7,973 nt of DNA, taken from the NCBI GenBank assembly GCA_009908535.1, contig JAAAOD010000164.1, positions 1 through 7,973 on the forward strand, written 5' to 3'. Source of the stretch: Verrucomicrobiota bacterium (GTDB taxonomy: Bacteria; Verrucomicrobiota; Verrucomicrobiia; Opitutales; Oceanipulchritudinaceae). The notes under the pieces are model-generated. The model was not told the origin of the DNA. It saw only the letters and a list, made by a program, of their open reading frames with translations, and did no database searches. Shown here piece after piece: positions 6,102 to 7,973 of the stretch; the first letter of the stretch is position 1; every line of letters begins with the position of its first letter. The position numbers and the translations under genes are program-made.

Positions 6102-7439
6102 ATGTCCGGCACCGACGAATCCGCGAACGCCTCCACATCCAAACGCCGGGTGGGCGTTATCTGGCTGACGGTCTTCATCGACCTTGTCGGTTTTTCCATC
6201 ATTTTCCCGATCTTTCCCGCCATGCTGGAATGGTACCTTCCGCGGGCGGGCGAAAATTCCTTTCTGCACGCCCTGATCGGAGCCCTCGAAAGCGTGGTGC
6301 CGCCGGGCCATCGGGATTTTTACGTGGCCGTCCTCTTCGGTGGTTTTCTCGGTTCCCTGTACAGTTTTCTGCAATTCCTTGCCGCCCCTCTCTGGGGACG
6401 CCTCAGTGACCGGCACGGCCGGCGGCGGATCCTTCTCATCACCACTACGGGGACCGCCCTCGCCTACTTTCTCTGGGTCCTTTCCGGCCAGTTCTGGGTT
6501 CTGCTCGTTTCGCGTTTTCTTGCCGGTGTCATGGCCGGAAATATCGCCGTGGCCACCGCGGCGATCGCCGACCTTACCGATCGGGAAAACCGGTCCCGGG
6601 GCATGGCCCTCATCGGGGTGGCCTTCGGTCTCGGCTTTATCCTGGGTCCGGTTCTCGGCGGACTGGGGAGCCTCGTGCAACTGACGGACAGCTACGGCGA
6701 GGCCGCCTTTGCCCTGAACCCCTTTTCCTTCCCGGCCCTGCTGGCCCTGCTACTCTCCCTTGCCAATGTGTTCTGGATCTGGCGGGTTTTCCCGGAAACG
6801 CTGGCGGAGGAAAACCGGAGCGCCCGTGACGATGGGGAAAAGCGGCCGCTGCTTCGCTTTGGTTCCCGCCTTCCGGATGTCCGCCGCGGCCTGCGGGTTT
6901 ATTTCCTCTTCATCTTCGCCTTCTCCGGGATGGAGTTCACCCTGACCTTTCTGGCCCTTGAGCGCCTGGCCTACGATGCCCACCAGATGCCGCTTCTTTT
7001 TCTCTTTGTCGGGATCGTTCTTGCCCTCACCCAGGGTTTCCTCGTGCGGAGATACGGTCATCAATTCGGCGAAAGAAACTTCGTCACCCTCGGGCTGCTC
7101 AGTTCTTTCATCGGCCTCATCCTCTTGTCCTACGGCGACACGACCCTGATCTTCTACGGCGGTCTCGGGTTCCTTGGGTTCGGGGTCGGGTGTGTCAGCC
7201 CGTCCCTTGCCAGCCTTGTTTCGCTCTACACGCCGATCGACCGGCAGGGTGCCACGCAGGGTTCCTTCCGTTCCACCGGGGCCCTCGGGCGCGCCCTCGG
7301 ACCCTTTTTCGGGGCCGGCCTCTTCGGCCTCCTCGGCTCCTCGCCGGCCTACCTTGCGGCGGCTTCCCTCATGGTTCTGGCGGGTTTTTTCAGCCTGCTG
7401 CTGCCGAAACCGGATCAGTCAGATCCCTTGCGCACATAG
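6102..7439 (+). CDS. Major facilitator superfamily transporter (TetA-like DHA1 exporter)
   Basis: Inner-membrane secondary transporter of 445 residues, most like the 12-helix proton-driven drug exporters of the TetA/DHA1 group. TM1 holds FIDLVGFSIIFPIFPAML (25-42), typical of TetA relatives. MFS motif A is GRLSDRHGRRR (99-109) between TM2 and TM3. The antiporter-type motif C is seen as FGLGFILGPVLGG in TM5. A charged cytoplasmic loop (ETLAEENRSARDDGEKR) divides the two halves, and TM7-12 fill the rest up to LLLPKP near the C-terminus. The TM1-TM2 loop (~45-73) is rather long and mildly acidic. The substrate cannot be told from sequence, so no symbol is given. The ATG at 6102 has no SD site. 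It may be read through from coaD, 105 bp upstream. Its last 25 bp overlap the end of the convergent pilin gene. Confidence 0.9.
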   Translation: MSGTDESANASTSKRRVGVIWLTVFIDLVGFSIIFPIFPAMLEWYLPRAGENSFLHALIGALESVVPPGHRDFYVAVLFGGFLGSLYSFLQFLAAPLWGRLSDRHGRRRILLITTTGTALAYFLWVLSGQFWVLLVSRFLAGVMAGNIAVATAAIADLTDRENRSRGMALIGVAFGLGFILGPVLGGLGSLVQLTDSYGEAAFALNPFSFPALLALLLSLANVFWIWRVFPETLAEENRSARDDGEKRPLLRFGSRLPDVRRGLRVYFLFIFAFSGMEFTLTFLALERLAYDAHQMPLLFLFVGIVLALTQGFLVRRYGHQFGERNFVTLGLLSSFIGLILLSYGDTTLIFYGGLGFLGFGVGCVSPSLASLVSLYTPIDRQGATQGSFRSTGALGRALGPFFGAGLFGLLGSSPAYLAAASLMVLAGFFSLLLPKPDQSDPLRT

Positions 7440-7909
7440 TATCGGATGCGGGTACCGGCCAGCTGCAGCCGACCCTCGGCAAGGTTGCCGTCATCGATCC
7501 GCTTATCAAATTTCCGCACATCATCGAGCGTGATGATGAGGGGCCTGCCGGGCCGTTCGACAATCTGGATAAAGCCATTCCGTCGGTCCGGATCGCCTTG
7601 CTGGGTGTAGATCCAGGTGTATCCCCCGCCCACTGGTGTTGTCTCCAGCCACTTGCTGCTCAGGCTGCCTTCCAGTCCCGGGATGGCTTCGCCGACTCTG
7701 TAGTGCGATTGGGGATACTCCCCGGATTCCGCAACATGCGTATCGATGGCCTGGGCATGCACCCGGAGGTCATTGGCCAGGGTGCTCAGGCGGCTTTCCC
7801 GGAGCAGGTTCTGGAAAGCGGGAACGGCGAGCGCGGCCACTACGGAGAGGATGGCCAATACCACAGCAAGTTCCAGAATACTGAATCCAGCTTTCTCCTC
7901 CTTGCGCAT
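7415..7909 (-). CDS. Type IV pilin-like protein with prepilin N-terminal methylation motif
   Basis: 164-residue prepilin-like protein. The leader is MRKEEKAG; prepilin peptidase should cut after Gly8, leaving an N-methylated Phe1. The cleavage motif reads GFSILEL with Glu13 as the conserved mature Glu5, then a hydrophobic helix to about residue 31 (VVLAILSVVAALAVPAF) that would pack in a pilus or pseudopilus. The globular part has no cysteine, has an aromatic GGGYTWIYTQQG stretch, and a DDGN near 139-142 followed by strand-like residues. It may be a minor pilin or type II secretion-like pseudopilin; no assembly genes are in the window. The ATG at 7909 is the only start in its frame up to the window edge. 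No SD site precedes it, though AAGGAGGAG occurs in codons 3-5. Its 3' end overlaps the convergent transporter gene by 25 bp. Confidence 0.85.
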   Translation of the reverse strand: MRKEEKAGFSILELAVVLAILSVVAALAVPAFQNLLRESRLSTLANDLRVHAQAIDTHVAESGEYPQSHYRVGEAIPGLEGSLSSKWLETTPVGGGYTWIYTQQGDPDRRNGFIQIVERPGRPLIITLDDVRKFDKRIDDGNLAEGRLQLAGTRIRYYVRKGSD

Positions 7910-7948
7910 ATTGAGGAGGCGACTTAGCGGAAACCCGTCCCTTTGGAA

Positions 7949-7973
7949 AGCAAAAAGCCGTTGGGGCCGAAGG
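7949..7973 (-). terminator. Possible 3' half of a terminator from a gene beyond the window
   Basis: Read on the minus strand, the window edge begins with GGCCCCAACGGC-like sequence followed directly by TTTTTGCTTT. This is how the descending arm and T tract of an intrinsic terminator look. The ascending arm would lie outside the window, so pairing cannot be tested. If real, the pilin gene would start a new transcript within the ~40 bp that follow. Confidence 0.25.

Noticed and set aside
7190..7927. Plus-strand open frame of 245 codons across the exporter end and opposite the pilin-like gene.
   Set aside because: It overlaps two better supported genes and has no recognisable motif.

Overview
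The window is a compact, high-GC stretch of bacterial chromosome packed with housekeeping and cell-envelope genes. LptD (LPS export), a thioredoxin, both steps of phosphatidylglycerol synthesis and a type IV pilin-like protein point to a Gram-negative (diderm) bacterium. The gene mix, the GC-rich codons and the near absence of Shine-Dalgarno (SD) sites suggest the PVC superphylum, perhaps Verrucomicrobiota/Opitutae. That placement is my inference and cannot be proven from this window.

Layout. Bases 122-3729 (+) hold a tightly spaced cluster: lptD, scpA, an unrecognised 78-residue protein and trxA. It is closed by a strong intrinsic terminator at 3754-3800. aroQ (+, 3845-4279) follows alone. 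It meets pgpA tail to tail with 2 bp between the stop codons, and both stops lie inside one perfect palindrome. pgpA and pgsA (-) overlap and form an operon that reads leftward from about 5416. coaD (+, 5514-5996) is divergent from pgsA. A 105-bp spacer with short inverted repeats leads to an MFS exporter (+, 6102-7439). The 3' end of the exporter gene overlaps by 25 bp the 3' end of a convergent prepilin-like gene (-, 7415-7909). The last 64 bp may hold half of a terminator belonging to a gene beyond the window.

How the genes work together. PgsA and PgpA are consecutive steps from CDP-diacylglycerol to phosphatidylglycerol. LptD delivers LPS to the outer membrane, so envelope building is a recurring theme. 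ScpA (condensin kleisin), TrxA (redox), AroQ (shikimate pathway) and CoaD (coenzyme A) are core functions placed beside these, with no evident common pathway. There are no insertion sequences, CRISPR arrays, tRNAs, rRNAs or signs of recent transfer. I do not see a convincing new biological system. The items most worth a second look are the small uncharacterised protein in the scpA-trxA cluster, an LptD without cysteines, and the palindrome that carries both stop codons of aroQ and pgpA.
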